From Frateuria flava (GTDB lineage Bacteria > Pseudomonadota > Gammaproteobacteria > Xanthomonadales > Rhodanobacteraceae): DNA of 64,000 bases. The notes under the pieces were generated by a model. It saw only the letters and a list, made by a program, of their open reading frames with translations, did not search any database and was not told where the DNA came from. Position numbers and translations under genes: made by a program. The stretch is taken from positions 62,001 to 126,000 of the forward strand of contig NZ_JAGJRS010000018.1 of assembly GCF_017837635.1 (NCBI RefSeq). The letters run 5' to 3'. Shown piece after piece: positions 36,951 to 45,856 of this stretch; position 1 is the stretch's first letter; each line of letters begins with the position of its first letter.

Positions 36951-37517
36951 ATGTACGCATCCGTCTATTGCACCGTCCCCAACGAGGACAAGGCCGAGGC
37001 CGTCGTCGACGACCTGAAGGACGCCGGCTTCTCCAACAACGACATTTCCGTACTGATGCAGAACCGCCGCGGCACGCGCGATTTCGCCACCGAGCACAAC
37101 ACCAAGGCGCCCGAGGGCGCGACCACCGGCGGCGTCATCGGCATGGGCGCCGGTGCGGGGCTCGGCTGGCTGGTGGGCATCGGCACGCTGGCCATTCCGG
37201 GCCTGGGTCCATTCATTGCCGCCGGGCCCATCATGGCCGCGCTCGGTGGCGCGGCGGTCGGCGGCGCGACCGGTGGCATCGTCGGCGCGCTGATCGGCAT
37301 GGGCATCCCCGAGGTCGAAGCCAAGCATTACGACGAGCGCATTCGCGAGGGCAACGCACTGATCACCGTGCACACCGAGGACATGGTCGAACGCGACCGC
37401 GCCCGGGCGATCTTCGAGCGTCACGGCGCCGCCGACATCGCGACCGGCACCGGCACCGGCCTGGGAACCACGCCGCGAGGCACTGGCGCAAACCTGCACA
37501 ACGGTCCGCGCTTCTGA
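36951..37517 (+). CDS. Stress-type protein with hydrophobic glycine-zipper segment
   Basis: A 188-residue protein. The N-terminus (ASVYCTVPNEDKAEAVVDDL...FSNNDISVLMQN) is an alpha/beta domain like general stress protein 17M/YflT. The centre (about 60-125) is very glycine-rich and hydrophobic, with GxxxG repeats, and probably inserts in a membrane. The end (HYDERIREGNALITVHTED) resembles the ferredoxin-like repeat seen in DUF1269-type proteins. GGAG lies near the ATG. Co-transcribed with the BON gene and followed by a strong terminator. Confidence 0.75.
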   Translation: MYASVYCTVPNEDKAEAVVDDLKDAGFSNNDISVLMQNRRGTRDFATEHNTKAPEGATTGGVIGMGAGAGLGWLVGIGTLAIPGLGPFIAAGPIMAALGGAAVGGATGGIVGALIGMGIPEVEAKHYDERIREGNALITVHTEDMVERDRARAIFERHGAADIATGTGTGLGTTPRGTGANLHNGPRF

Positions 37518-37538
37518 TCCACCAGCGATCGCTTCTCC

Positions 37539-37569
37539 GGCCGGGCATCAAGCCCGGCCTCTTCTTTTT
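37539..37569 (+). terminator. Rho-independent terminator
   Basis: GGCCGGGC-ATCAA-GCCCGGCC is a perfect 8-bp stem (37539-37559) followed by TCTTCTTTTT (37560-37569). It lies 21 bp after the stress-type gene. Confidence 0.92.
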
Positions 37570-37613
37570 GCGTGCGTGCGCCGGGCGACCCGCGCTCTTT
37601 CAGCGGATACGGT

Positions 37614-38519
37614 TCAGCGGCCCAGCTCGCAGGTGTCCGGCCAGCGGAATTTCGCGCCGAGCGCCGCATCCCAGTGCGGTGGTGACAGCGCATACATGCC
37701 GGCGCCCGGCGTAACCGTCAGCTCGCCCACATACACCCGGCCTGCGTAGTAGTAGCAGTCGACGCGCAGAAAACCGAACGGTGCGGCAAGTTTCCTGGCG
37801 ATATCCATCATCTCGTCCAGCCCGTCGACCACCGGCAAGGGCTTGCCGCTGGGCTTGAGTCCCCGGAAGCGAAACGGCGCGGGCGTCAGGTCGGACAGGT
37901 AGAAGTCCTGCGTCATGACGTCCTTGAAGCGGTCGTGGACGTACTGGACGAACACAAAGCTTTCCTCCCCGCCACCCGGGTTGAGCACGTTGAACTTGTA
38001 GTCGTCCGGTGGCTCGCCTGCGGGGCCCAGCAGCGCCTGCTCGAAAATGATCCGGGGGGCGATGCTCCGGTAGTGCTTTTCCCGCTGCCGGATGGAGAAG
38101 TCCGACTTCATCCAGCCGTTGGCCAGGTCGGCCAGCGCGTCGAGGTCTTCGCTGCGCTTGTCATGCACGATCCTCGTCTGTCCGGCACTGTGGTTGGCCT
38201 TCATGACAAATGTGTCAGGCAGGGCGTCGAAGGTTTCGCGGTTTACCCTGTCGCAGGTGAGGAAGACCGGTACCAGATACTGTTCGCCCACCACCTCGGC
38301 AATGTAACGGCGCACCGCGACCTTGTCCGCCAGCTGCGAGAAGACCGGCAACGGATGGCGCATGCGGTAGAAAATCTTTTCCGAATAGCGCTCCGGCTGC
38401 GCAAGACTTCCCACCCGGCGGTAGATCTGGAAATACCGGTAGGGGTAGTACACCGGATCGGGCATGCGCTTGACGATGGCTCTTCTTATTTTTTTTATGC
38501 GAGCGACGAGGCTGGCCAT
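37614..38519 (-). CDS. TupA-like ATP-grasp protein
   Basis: A 301-residue protein of the ATP-grasp TupA-like group (PF14305 type): KIFYRMRHPLPVFSQLADKV, DTFVMKANHSAGQTRIVHDK, a basic RQREKHYRSIAPRIIFEQAL, then DYKFNVLNPG, FLRVDCYYYAGRVYVGELTV and PGAGMYALSPPHWD. The group is tied to surface polysaccharide or peptide conjugation (teichuronopeptide in Bacillus); the reaction is not settled. AGGA lies 8 bases before the ATG. Its upstream region is unusually AT-rich for this genome, suggesting acquisition. No glycosyltransferase neighbours. Confidence 0.75.
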   Translation of the reverse strand: MASLVARIKKIRRAIVKRMPDPVYYPYRYFQIYRRVGSLAQPERYSEKIFYRMRHPLPVFSQLADKVAVRRYIAEVVGEQYLVPVFLTCDRVNRETFDALPDTFVMKANHSAGQTRIVHDKRSEDLDALADLANGWMKSDFSIRQREKHYRSIAPRIIFEQALLGPAGEPPDDYKFNVLNPGGGEESFVFVQYVHDRFKDVMTQDFYLSDLTPAPFRFRGLKPSGKPLPVVDGLDEMMDIARKLAAPFGFLRVDCYYYAGRVYVGELTVTPGAGMYALSPPHWDAALGAKFRWPDTCELGR

Positions 38520-38852
38520 TCAGGCTTTCCTGTAAGTATCGGCGCGTGACCCAAAGGGGCTTAAGCAGAACGCCGGAAAAAACCAGTGTATTGCCGTCCA
38601 GAAAGTCGACGGCCCAAGGCCGTGAAGCGTGTTTCACCTTGCGTGAAGAGTCTGGCAAGCAGGGGATCTATCAGATTTCTCCTACATCGACACTGTGCGC
38701 TGGCGCGCAGAACCAGCACGCAGCTATTCCCGGCACAACAAAAGTCGGCTACCGCCGCATTCGTCTTTCGATATCGCCGCCCAGGCGATCGCTCGCGCGG
38801 ATATCACCGGGTAGAAAACCATGTCCATGCCGGCCAGGCCTTTGCGTCGCGG
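38520..38852. other. AT-richer non-coding interval
   Basis: 333 bases between the M61 peptidase stop and the TupA-like start, both on the minus strand. Composition is clearly less GC-rich than the neighbours. It must hold the promoter of the TupA-like gene. No gene or repeat is convincing; possible remnant of a larger acquired segment. Confidence 0.45.
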
Positions 38853-40823
38853 CTATCGGGTACGCGGCGCGATGATCTCGCTCAGGTAGTCGGGCGTGCC
38901 CTTGACGCGCACCAGGTGCGGATACTGCAGACCGCCGTGGTAGTCCACCGGGACCGTGCGGTAGCCACCCTGGAACTTCAGCAAGAGCTGGATCGGCGCC
39001 TTGCCGCCCCTGGCCGCGGCGATCGCGCCTTTGAGCACGTCGGTCGAGTAGTCCTTGGCGTTCACGGCCACGAGCGTGGCGCCGGTGCTGACGCCTGCCT
39101 TGAAGGCCGGGCCCTCCCACCGTACGTCGTTGATCTGCCCGTGATCGTCCAGCGTCAGTCCGATCGACCAGGTGAAGTTGTACAGATGGCGTGGCGACTG
39201 CGGGCGGTTGTTGTACTGCTGCTCGTAGTCGCTGGGCTGGTCGGTGTAGACCAGCTTCCAGCCGGTGCGTGCCAGGCCGTCGAGCAGCGGCGGATCGAGC
39301 GCGTCGACGTGCGCGTGCAGGAAGCCCGCCCAGTCGTACGGGGCCACGCCATTCAAGGCCGCGACCACGTCGTCGAAGGCGTAGGTCCTGGTCACGAAGC
39401 TGCCGTTGTCCACGCCGAAGAACGCGCGCGCGAAGTCGTCCAGCGACTTCCTGTCGTGCGTCAGCGCGCGCAGCCTGGCATCGACCGCCAGCCAGATCAT
39501 CTGGCCGGCGCTGTAGTACTCCTCGCTCATCTGCCAGCTGCGGTACGGCAGGCCGGTGCGATGCGCGGCGGTCGGATCGTTGGTGGTGTCCTCCAGCGTG
39601 CGCCAGTGGAAGCCTTCGCGATTGCGCTCGTAGTTGGCGGCGGTCATGGCCAGCGCGTCGCGGAACTGCTCAGGCGTCCACAGGCCGGCGCGTGCGGTGA
39701 GCACGAAGCCCCAGTATTGGGTCTGCCCCTCGTACACCCACAGCAGCGAATCGCCCATCGGCACGTTGAAGTTGGGCGTCCACAGATCCGCCGGCCGGCG
39801 GAACTTGCCGTTCCAGGAATGGGTGTACTCGTGCGCAAGCAGGTCGCGTCCCGGCGCGGCGTCCTTCCACGCGGTGAAATAGTCGGCCTCCAGGCCGTTC
39901 TCGCTGGACTGGTGATGCTCCAGTCCATTGCCGCCGAGCTGGTCGGAGAGCGAGAACAGGAAGTCGTAATGGTCGTAGTGGTGCGAGCCGAACAACGCCG
40001 TCGCCTCCGCCACCAGCGCGCGATGCGCCTGCAACTGCTCTGGCGTCATCTCCAGGTACTTGGGCGCGTCCGCGAAGACGTCCAGGTGGACCGGCGCGCC
40101 TTCCTTGGGCGTCAGATCGACGCGCTTGAAGTACTTGCCCGCGTAGATCGGCGAGTCGACCAGCGTGTTGAACGTCACCGGCTTGAACGTCGTGGTATCA
40201 CCTGAGGAAGCGACCTTCGCCTGCCGCGACGGCTCCAGCGCGCTACCGAACTGCCAGCCGTGCGGCAGGGTCACGCTGGGCACGAAGGTGATCCGGCGCG
40301 AGAAGTACCCCGCCGGGTACAGCGCCATCTTGTTCCATTCCAGGTCCAGCATGCGGTCGGTCATCTCGTAACCGCCGTCGCGGCTGGAGAGGTACTGGAA
40401 GTCTGCATCGATCTTCGAGACACCCACCGGCACATTCACGTGGAATGCGTACACGTCGTATTCGTCCCGGGTCCACTTGAGCGGCTTGCCGCCGGCGCTG
40501 ATCTTCAGCCCGGCCAGCATGGCGACCGGGCCGCTCGGCGAATGGTCGCCCGGGATCCACTTCGGATAGAGCAGCGTCAGCGCACCAGCCTGCACCGGCA
40601 AGGTTTCGTGGACCCGGAAGATGCCCTGCCGCGTGTCGCTCGCATCCACGTGGATCGCCACGGTACCCGGATAAGGCGTGTCCTGCGGCGGCGGCACATG
40701 GGCGCCCCGCGATGCCTGGGCGCTGGCCACGCCGGCCGCGAGGGCCATCGATACGGCCAGGGCCAGGCGCGCATACCCACGGGCGGTGGCGACCAATGAG
40801 CCAGCAAGGACGGCACGGGACAT
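38853..40823 (-). CDS. M61-family metallopeptidase (glycyl aminopeptidase-like)
   Basis: A 656-residue exported zinc peptidase. The signal peptide (1-36, ASA-Q) precedes a beta-sandwich N-domain, the M61 catalytic domain with HEYTHSWNGK (HEYTH at 331-335) and the downstream glutamate in WVYEGQTQYWG, then a C-terminal PDZ domain (about 560-640, WSIGLTLDDHGQINDVRWEGPAFKAGVSTGATLVAVN). Such proteins remove N-terminal glycine or alanine residues from peptides. GGAGG is 5 bases before the ATG. Single gene on the minus strand. Confidence 0.92.
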   Translation of the reverse strand: MSRAVLAGSLVATARGYARLALAVSMALAAGVASAQASRGAHVPPPQDTPYPGTVAIHVDASDTRQGIFRVHETLPVQAGALTLLYPKWIPGDHSPSGPVAMLAGLKISAGGKPLKWTRDEYDVYAFHVNVPVGVSKIDADFQYLSSRDGGYEMTDRMLDLEWNKMALYPAGYFSRRITFVPSVTLPHGWQFGSALEPSRQAKVASSGDTTTFKPVTFNTLVDSPIYAGKYFKRVDLTPKEGAPVHLDVFADAPKYLEMTPEQLQAHRALVAEATALFGSHHYDHYDFLFSLSDQLGGNGLEHHQSSENGLEADYFTAWKDAAPGRDLLAHEYTHSWNGKFRRPADLWTPNFNVPMGDSLLWVYEGQTQYWGFVLTARAGLWTPEQFRDALAMTAANYERNREGFHWRTLEDTTNDPTAAHRTGLPYRSWQMSEEYYSAGQMIWLAVDARLRALTHDRKSLDDFARAFFGVDNGSFVTRTYAFDDVVAALNGVAPYDWAGFLHAHVDALDPPLLDGLARTGWKLVYTDQPSDYEQQYNNRPQSPRHLYNFTWSIGLTLDDHGQINDVRWEGPAFKAGVSTGATLVAVNAKDYSTDVLKGAIAAARGGKAPIQLLLKFQGGYRTVPVDYHGGLQYPHLVRVKGTPDYLSEIIAPRTR

Positions 40824-41034
40824 GGAAACCTCCGGCAGGCGTGTGGACAGCCTGGGAACTTAGCAGCAATCGGCGCCGCAAGTTCCTGCCGGCAGACATC
40901 GCAACGTCTTGCGAGTCCAGGGGTTGTCACGCCGGGGTACCGATCAACGCTCTCCAGAGAAGATAGGGATGCACGCATCGAAACCTGGTGCACGCTCCCC
41001 CTTCCCCCCCGTCGCCCGGATCGGCGGCACTCCA

Positions 41035-42558
41035 CTAGCGATGCGCGTCCTGCAGCGCAGCCGGAGCGAGTGTCTGCTGAGGCAACGCCGCCAGCGACGC
41101 TTCCGCGCGGGGCTGGGGCGCTGCCAGGAACGCCGCGCTGCTTTGCGCCAGCGGCGTTGCCACCGCCTGCAGGATGTCTACGGCCGCGAACCGTCTGAAC
41201 GGCGAATCGAGCGCCCCCTGCACGGCAAAGGCGCGCGTGGCGTTCTCGCCCAGCACCACGTGGTCGATGCGGGTAAGCCCCTGCGCTTGCGCCGCCGTGG
41301 CCAGTGAACCGGCCACGTTGTTCGACAGCTCGTCAGGCGTACGCCCGCACTTGGCGTCGATCAGATGAACCTTCTCCAGCGCCTGGCAGAACAGCGGATA
41401 GCCGGGGTGACTCCGATCGGCCAGGCTCGCGGCTTGTTGCTTAAGGGCGGCGCCCAGCGTATCGAGCGTCTTTGGCCCTACGCGACCATCGGCTTCCAGA
41501 CCGTGGGTCCGCTGGAACGCAACGACCGCTCGGCGGGTCGCCGGGCCGAAATCGCCATCCGGTTTCAATGCATGACCGTGCGCGTCGGTAACACCCAGCT
41601 TGGCGAGGCGGGCCTGGAGAGAGGCGACCTCGTCGCCACGGGAGCCTTGGCGCAGGACGTGGACCGGTTTCGCCTGACCAATGGCTCTCAACCCTTCCTG
41701 CAAGTCCCGATCATTGGCAAAGTCTGCAGGATTGAAGTCTGCGCTTGCCACCTTGGCCTGGGCGCGAGCAAGCGCAGCGGCTTTCTCCGGATCACCGTAA
41801 GCCTTCAGGTAACGGCCTGCGGATACGACCGCCGCGACACCCGCATACCCGCGATGGTGGCTCGCAATTTCGCCGGCTTTACTCACGAGATCCTGGTAAT
41901 CGCCACCATCCGAAAGAACCTTGCGGAACTCGACCAGTTCCGACGGCCTTTGGTTCGCCGTCTTCGTGAGAAGTGCCAGGGTTTCGAACCGGTGGCTCTC
42001 GGGGATGTTCTTACCGGCGGAGTCCAGCACATCGAGCGCCTGCTGAGCTGCATTGCGAATCTGCGGGTAGTCGATATTCGTGTGGATCCACTGCTCCCCT
42101 TCTTCGGAGCCTAACCATGTGTTGAAGCTGTCACGGGTTTCGGGCGCAATGAATTGCAGTGCGCTGTGCTGCCCCTTCCCATTGCCATGGGTCAGCAGTT
42201 GCTTGCGGAGTTGCGCTCTGTCCGACGGGAACTGCAGGTGATGGACTTCGGCGTACTTCGCTGCCTGCCCAATGATGGCGTCCACATAAGTGGACTGGCC
42301 AGACTCAAGCGATGCATCTGTCGTCGCTCCCAGCGGCCACGTCCCACGCTGGCCGAGGTCGACCTGGATCGTCCCCAGGGAGTAGCCGCTGTTGGCGACA
42401 ATCTTTTCAACCTCTCCCCAATTCTTGTCGCCTGCTTGCTGCGTAATGCCTGCGATGGACAGGCGGTAGGGATGGGGCCCCCCTTCGGTGGCGCGACCAA
42501 CGACGAAATACATGGCGCCGGCGATTGCATCTATGTCGCGGGTATCAGGATATTGCAT
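41035..42558 (-). CDS. Candidate X-T4SS antibacterial effector with PG-binding and XVIPCD domains
   Basis: A 507-residue protein without signal peptide. The N-domain (1-290) is of no family I can name; E25 in GRATEGG and SLGTIQVDLGQ at 60-70 suggest a lysozyme-like cell wall hydrolase. Residues 300-370 form a PG_binding_1 domain (VLRQGSRGDEVASLQARLAK...GRVGPKTLDTL). Residues 381-480 (SHPGYPLFCQALEKVHLID...FAVQGALDSPFRRFAAVDI...ATPLAQSS) fit XVIPCD, the C-terminal domain recruited by VirD4 of the Xanthomonadales-like type IV secretion system. AAAGGAG is 7 bases before ATG. The DUF1311 gene 37 bp upstream is the expected immunity gene. Confidence 0.85.
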   Translation of the reverse strand: MQYPDTRDIDAIAGAMYFVVGRATEGGPHPYRLSIAGITQQAGDKNWGEVEKIVANSGYSLGTIQVDLGQRGTWPLGATTDASLESGQSTYVDAIIGQAAKYAEVHHLQFPSDRAQLRKQLLTHGNGKGQHSALQFIAPETRDSFNTWLGSEEGEQWIHTNIDYPQIRNAAQQALDVLDSAGKNIPESHRFETLALLTKTANQRPSELVEFRKVLSDGGDYQDLVSKAGEIASHHRGYAGVAAVVSAGRYLKAYGDPEKAAALARAQAKVASADFNPADFANDRDLQEGLRAIGQAKPVHVLRQGSRGDEVASLQARLAKLGVTDAHGHALKPDGDFGPATRRAVVAFQRTHGLEADGRVGPKTLDTLGAALKQQAASLADRSHPGYPLFCQALEKVHLIDAKCGRTPDELSNNVAGSLATAAQAQGLTRIDHVVLGENATRAFAVQGALDSPFRRFAAVDILQAVATPLAQSSAAFLAAPQPRAEASLAALPQQTLAPAALQDAHR

Positions 42559-42595
42559 ACCGTTACTCCTTTAACGGGATCATTGAGCGCATGCA

Positions 42596-43039
42596 TCACA
42601 AGCCACTGGCGACCGCCAGGTACTCCTCCAGCTGATCGGCCCGGCGAGTGACGGCAAACAATTCGTTCTGGGCCACTTGCAGGTTATCGATGATCTCGCG
42701 ACCGTAAAGCGCCCCCTCAAATGGGGCCGTGGCGTCTTGTAACTCGATCCAAGCGCGCTCTGCTTGCACGAGGCGCTTCTTCTGACCTTCATCCAGCTTG
42801 TGCAACAACGCTTGATACGTCTTATTGAGCCGCTTTTCCTGCTCCGCTCGCTCGTGCGACGTGCAGTAGGCTTCCTCAATTTCGTTGAAGTTCGCCCTGT
42901 CGACGCACGCGTAGAACGCATCGGTGGTTCCTTTTGGCGCGCTGTGCCGAAGCGGATCGCTCGGGCGCTCGGTCGCTCCGGCTGCCGAGGCGCAGGCGAA
43001 AAGAGCCAAAGCGATGACGGTCGTTCTGATGCGGTCCAT
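42596..43039 (-). CDS. DUF1311 (LprI-type lysozyme inhibitor-like) immunity protein
   Basis: A 147-residue exported protein: N-terminal signal (about 1-22; C16 could make it a lipoprotein, though the lipobox is not ideal) and a DUF1311 domain (42-147) with the cysteine pair C45/C59 and the helix CTSHERAEQEKRLNKTYQAL...KRLVQAERAWIELQDA. DUF1311 proteins include lysozyme inhibitors. Located directly before the XVIPCD effector gene and co-directed, it is probably the periplasmic immunity protein guarding the cell against its own hydrolase. AAGGAA lies 5 bases upstream. Confidence 0.88.
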   Translation of the reverse strand: MDRIRTTVIALALFACASAAGATERPSDPLRHSAPKGTTDAFYACVDRANFNEIEEAYCTSHERAEQEKRLNKTYQALLHKLDEGQKKRLVQAERAWIELQDATAPFEGALYGREIIDNLQVAQNELFAVTRRADQLEEYLAVASGL

Positions 43040-43274
43040 GGCAGTTCCTTAGCTTGGATACGAAAGTCAAGCTTGCCGCGACCGGGAACGCCTGTCTGTC
43101 GGCCGATGACTACGTCCTAGGCACATTAGATCGGCAAGTAGGGCGCCACTCCTTTCCGGGTTGCTCCACGCCAGGCGGACACCCGCACAAGCACCGCGAC
43201 GCGTGGCTTCCGGCACTGCGACCCAGTCGCGCAGCCCGCTACCCTGTCGTTCCTCGAAACTCCGGAAGCGTGCC

Positions 43275-43994
43275 ATGCGTTGGTGGATGCTGCTTGGTGT
43301 ATGGCTGGCCCTGCCGATGGCGGCAATGGCCCAAGTGCAGCCGGCCACGGTGGTCGTGCTCGATACGCTGCATCAGATGCACGCCGAGGTGCCGGCTTAC
43401 GACAACACGGCGCTTGGCCACGCCATCGAACGGCTCAAGCCGGACGTGCTGTGCGTCGAACTGCAACCGGACGATCTGGTCACCCGGCCACCGGAGAAGA
43501 CCAAGCAGGAGTATCCGGCGGTCGTCTATCCGCTGATCGACCGCCACCATTACCGTGTCTACGCGATGGAGCCGGCGGAGCCGCTTTACGACAGGTTGCT
43601 TGCGCCGTATCGCGCCAACACCGTGGCCTTCTACAGCCGTGAGCCGGCTCAGGCCAAGGCGTTCGGCCAATACGTCGATGGGTTATATGAGGTGCTCAAG
43701 GCGCGCTGGACTTCGCCGGCGAGCGTCAACGACGACGTCACCGACGCCGCGCTGCGTGCCAAGCACGCGTTGCAGGAGGCGCTGATGGGCCCGGGCGAGC
43801 ACGCCGGCTGGGAGGCCTGGAACGGGCATTTCCTGCAGGTCATCCAGCGAGCGGCTCGCGAGAATCCGCGGCGGCGCATCGTCGTTCTGGTCGGCGCCGA
43901 GCACGGCTTCTGGCTGCGCGAGCATTTGCGCGATGCCCCGGGCGTCACCCTGCTCGACACGCCCCAGGCATTGGCAGATCACGGCGCGGATTGA
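43275..43994 (+). CDS. Exported TraB/DUF5694-like protein, uncertain
   Basis: A 239-residue protein with a signal peptide (1-19, AMA-Q). Residues 24-70 (VVVLDTLHQMHAEVP...RLKPDVLCVELQP) and the end (RIVVLVGAEHGFWLREHLRD) recall the TraB/GumN/DUF5694 group, whose conserved histidines flank a similar core; the match is weak. ATG 43275 begins the signal peptide; no strong ribosome site is seen. Divergent from the DUF1311 gene. Function unknown. Confidence 0.55.
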   Translation: MRWWMLLGVWLALPMAAMAQVQPATVVVLDTLHQMHAEVPAYDNTALGHAIERLKPDVLCVELQPDDLVTRPPEKTKQEYPAVVYPLIDRHHYRVYAMEPAEPLYDRLLAPYRANTVAFYSREPAQAKAFGQYVDGLYEVLKARWTSPASVNDDVTDAALRAKHALQEALMGPGEHAGWEAWNGHFLQVIQRAARENPRRRIVVLVGAEHGFWLREHLRDAPGVTLLDTPQALADHGAD

Positions 43995-44200
43995 TCGAGG
44001 TCAACACCGCGCCCACGGCGGCGGTCGAAAACACCGGCGGTGGAAGATGCGATGGTGCCGGCAGCGCGCCGCGGATGCGCACAAGATCCTGCCCGCCATG
44101 CCGATGGTGAGCGAGGCCCCGCCCCATCCGCCAGCCGGAGCGCTGCCCTCTTCCACCGCCTTCCGCGCAACGCGTGGCCCGGCAGGGCATCACGCGCCCA

Positions 44201-45355
44201 TCATTTGCGTATCGAGCTCACCACGCCCTGCACCAGCCGGTTCACCGCGATGGCCGTCGGCATCTCGTCGTAAGCGCCAGCCGTGGTGACGATGGCAAGG
44301 TCCAGGCGCGGCACCACGAACAGCCGCTGTCCCCCATTGCCGAACGCGGCGTGCCAGGCGATGTCCTGCCCCCGCCACCGTGCCGTGCCGGCCCACCACT
44401 GCGCGCCATAGCGAAAATCGCTCACGCCGGTCGCCAGCTTCGGCTGCAGCGAGCGTTCGATCCACGCCGCGGGCACCAGCTGGCGCCCGTGCCACTGGCC
44501 GTGGTCGAGCACCAGGCGTCCGATCTTCAGCAGGTCGCGTGGACGCAGGCGCAGGCCGTTGAACGCCATCGGCCGACCGTGCACGTCGTGCACCCACGTC
44601 CACGACGAGATGCCCATGGGCCGGAACAACCGCTCACGCGCGTAGGCATCCAGCGGCATGCCAACGCCGCGGGCGATGAGGTCAGCCAGCACCGCCGTCC
44701 CGCCGCCGTTGTAATTGAAGGTCGAGCCGGGGGCATGGACCATGCGATGCCCGAACACATACGCGGGAATGTCGCGCTTCCAGAACAGGCGTAATTCATC
44801 GTCGAGGCCAGGTTCGCCCTCGCGCCACGCCAGGCCGCTGCTCATGTCGAGCAGTTGCTGCACGCGGATCGCGCGCGCGGCACCCGAAGCGACCCGGTCC
44901 AGGGCAGGATAGGACGCGAGCACGCGGGCGGACGGATCGGGCACGCGCCCGTCGCCCAGCGCTATGCCGTACAGCAGACTGGTGACGCTCTTGCCTACCG
45001 AGCGAACGTCATGCAGTTGCATCGGGCCGAACGATTGCCGCCACGACACCAGACCATACACCGACCGGTCCCGGCCGCCCTGGTAGTACTCGGCGACGAG
45101 CCGCCCGTGGCGCTCGACCAGCAACGCGTGCACGTTGAACGGTCCGTCCAGCAGCGCGTCGGCCGCCTGCCCAAGCGAGCGGTCGTCGAAGCCTTCCGCC
45201 GCCGGCGCGGCTGTCGGCCAGTCTCCGAGCCGCGATGCCGGAACCGGGCCGACGCGCGGCGCGACCGGGCGCAGCCATGTCAGCCAGGCGGCAACGAATG
45301 CCAGCAGCACGGCCGCGACGCGCCACATCCATCGGATGCGGCCGGTGTTTTTCAT
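44201..45355 (-). CDS. Membrane-anchored serine hydrolase (class C beta-lactamase/DD-peptidase fold)
   Basis: A 384-residue protein. One N-terminal hydrophobic helix (about 10-28) anchors or exports it. The penicillin-binding-type active site is SVGK (S119-K122), with YNG in FNYNGGGT as the second motif. The family hydrolyses beta-lactams, peptides or esters; class C-like proteins with this spacing are often esterases, so activity is open. It resembles the widespread serine hydrolases of COG1680. The C-terminus ends in a strand-helix with AFGNGGQRLFVVPRLDLAI. Confidence 0.88.
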   Translation of the reverse strand: MKNTGRIRWMWRVAAVLLAFVAAWLTWLRPVAPRVGPVPASRLGDWPTAAPAAEGFDDRSLGQAADALLDGPFNVHALLVERHGRLVAEYYQGGRDRSVYGLVSWRQSFGPMQLHDVRSVGKSVTSLLYGIALGDGRVPDPSARVLASYPALDRVASGAARAIRVQQLLDMSSGLAWREGEPGLDDELRLFWKRDIPAYVFGHRMVHAPGSTFNYNGGGTAVLADLIARGVGMPLDAYARERLFRPMGISSWTWVHDVHGRPMAFNGLRLRPRDLLKIGRLVLDHGQWHGRQLVPAAWIERSLQPKLATGVSDFRYGAQWWAGTARWRGQDIAWHAAFGNGGQRLFVVPRLDLAIVTTAGAYDEMPTAIAVNRLVQGVVSSIRK

Positions 45356-45433
45356 GAGGCCAACCGGGCAAGCCGCGGAGTGCGGCCTGCCTATTCTTCC
45401 AGACGCCGGCGGTTGGCGCCTGTCGACTTGCCG

Positions 45434-45673
45434 CTAGCCGCAGTGGCCGCAGCAGGTGCTTCCACCGCTGATGTGCACCTCTTTCTCCAGCGGCCTGGCC
45501 ACGCAGCCGATACCGCGCAGCGCATCGAGGATCTGCTCGCCGCTTGCGCTGGCCAGCACCTCCAGGCGACCGCGCCCGGCATCCAGGACGACCCTGGCGT
45601 GGGGATCCAGCGCGTGGATGGCGGCGGTGATCGGGGCCGCATCCGTAGGGGCGGTGGACAGTTCGAATTGCAT
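45434..45673 (-). CDS. HMA-like small protein with Cys-rich C-terminus
   Basis: A 79-residue protein whose length and strand pattern (VVLDAGRGRLEVLASASGEQ...ILDALRGIG) suggest a ferredoxin-like heavy-metal-associated fold, but the N-terminal CxxC of true HMA domains is missing. Instead cysteines occur at the end of helix 2 (GIGCVA) and in the tail STCCGHCG. GGAG lies 6 bases before ATG 45673. Perhaps a metal (copper or mercury) carrier or sensor. Its start region is shared with the divergent end of a methyltransferase gene. Confidence 0.6.
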   Translation of the reverse strand: MQFELSTAPTDAAPITAAIHALDPHARVVLDAGRGRLEVLASASGEQILDALRGIGCVARPLEKEVHISGGSTCCGHCG

Positions 45674-45856
45674 CGTGGACTCCATGGGAACCCGGCAGTC
45701 GCCGGCTCGCGCATGGTCGGCAGATGGGCGCTTGTCCGCCTTGACCCGGGTCAATCGCATGGCCGGTAGCGCGACCGCGCCTGTCCGTGGAATGTCCGGC
45801 GACATCATCGGGCTTCCCTTCTCACTGCTGCTTGCCGGCGCCGCGAGCGCCTCGCT

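Noticed and set aside
41035-43039. T4SS structural genes beside the effector
   Set aside because: None of the neighbouring genes resembles VirB or VirD4 proteins; the secretion system must be elsewhere.
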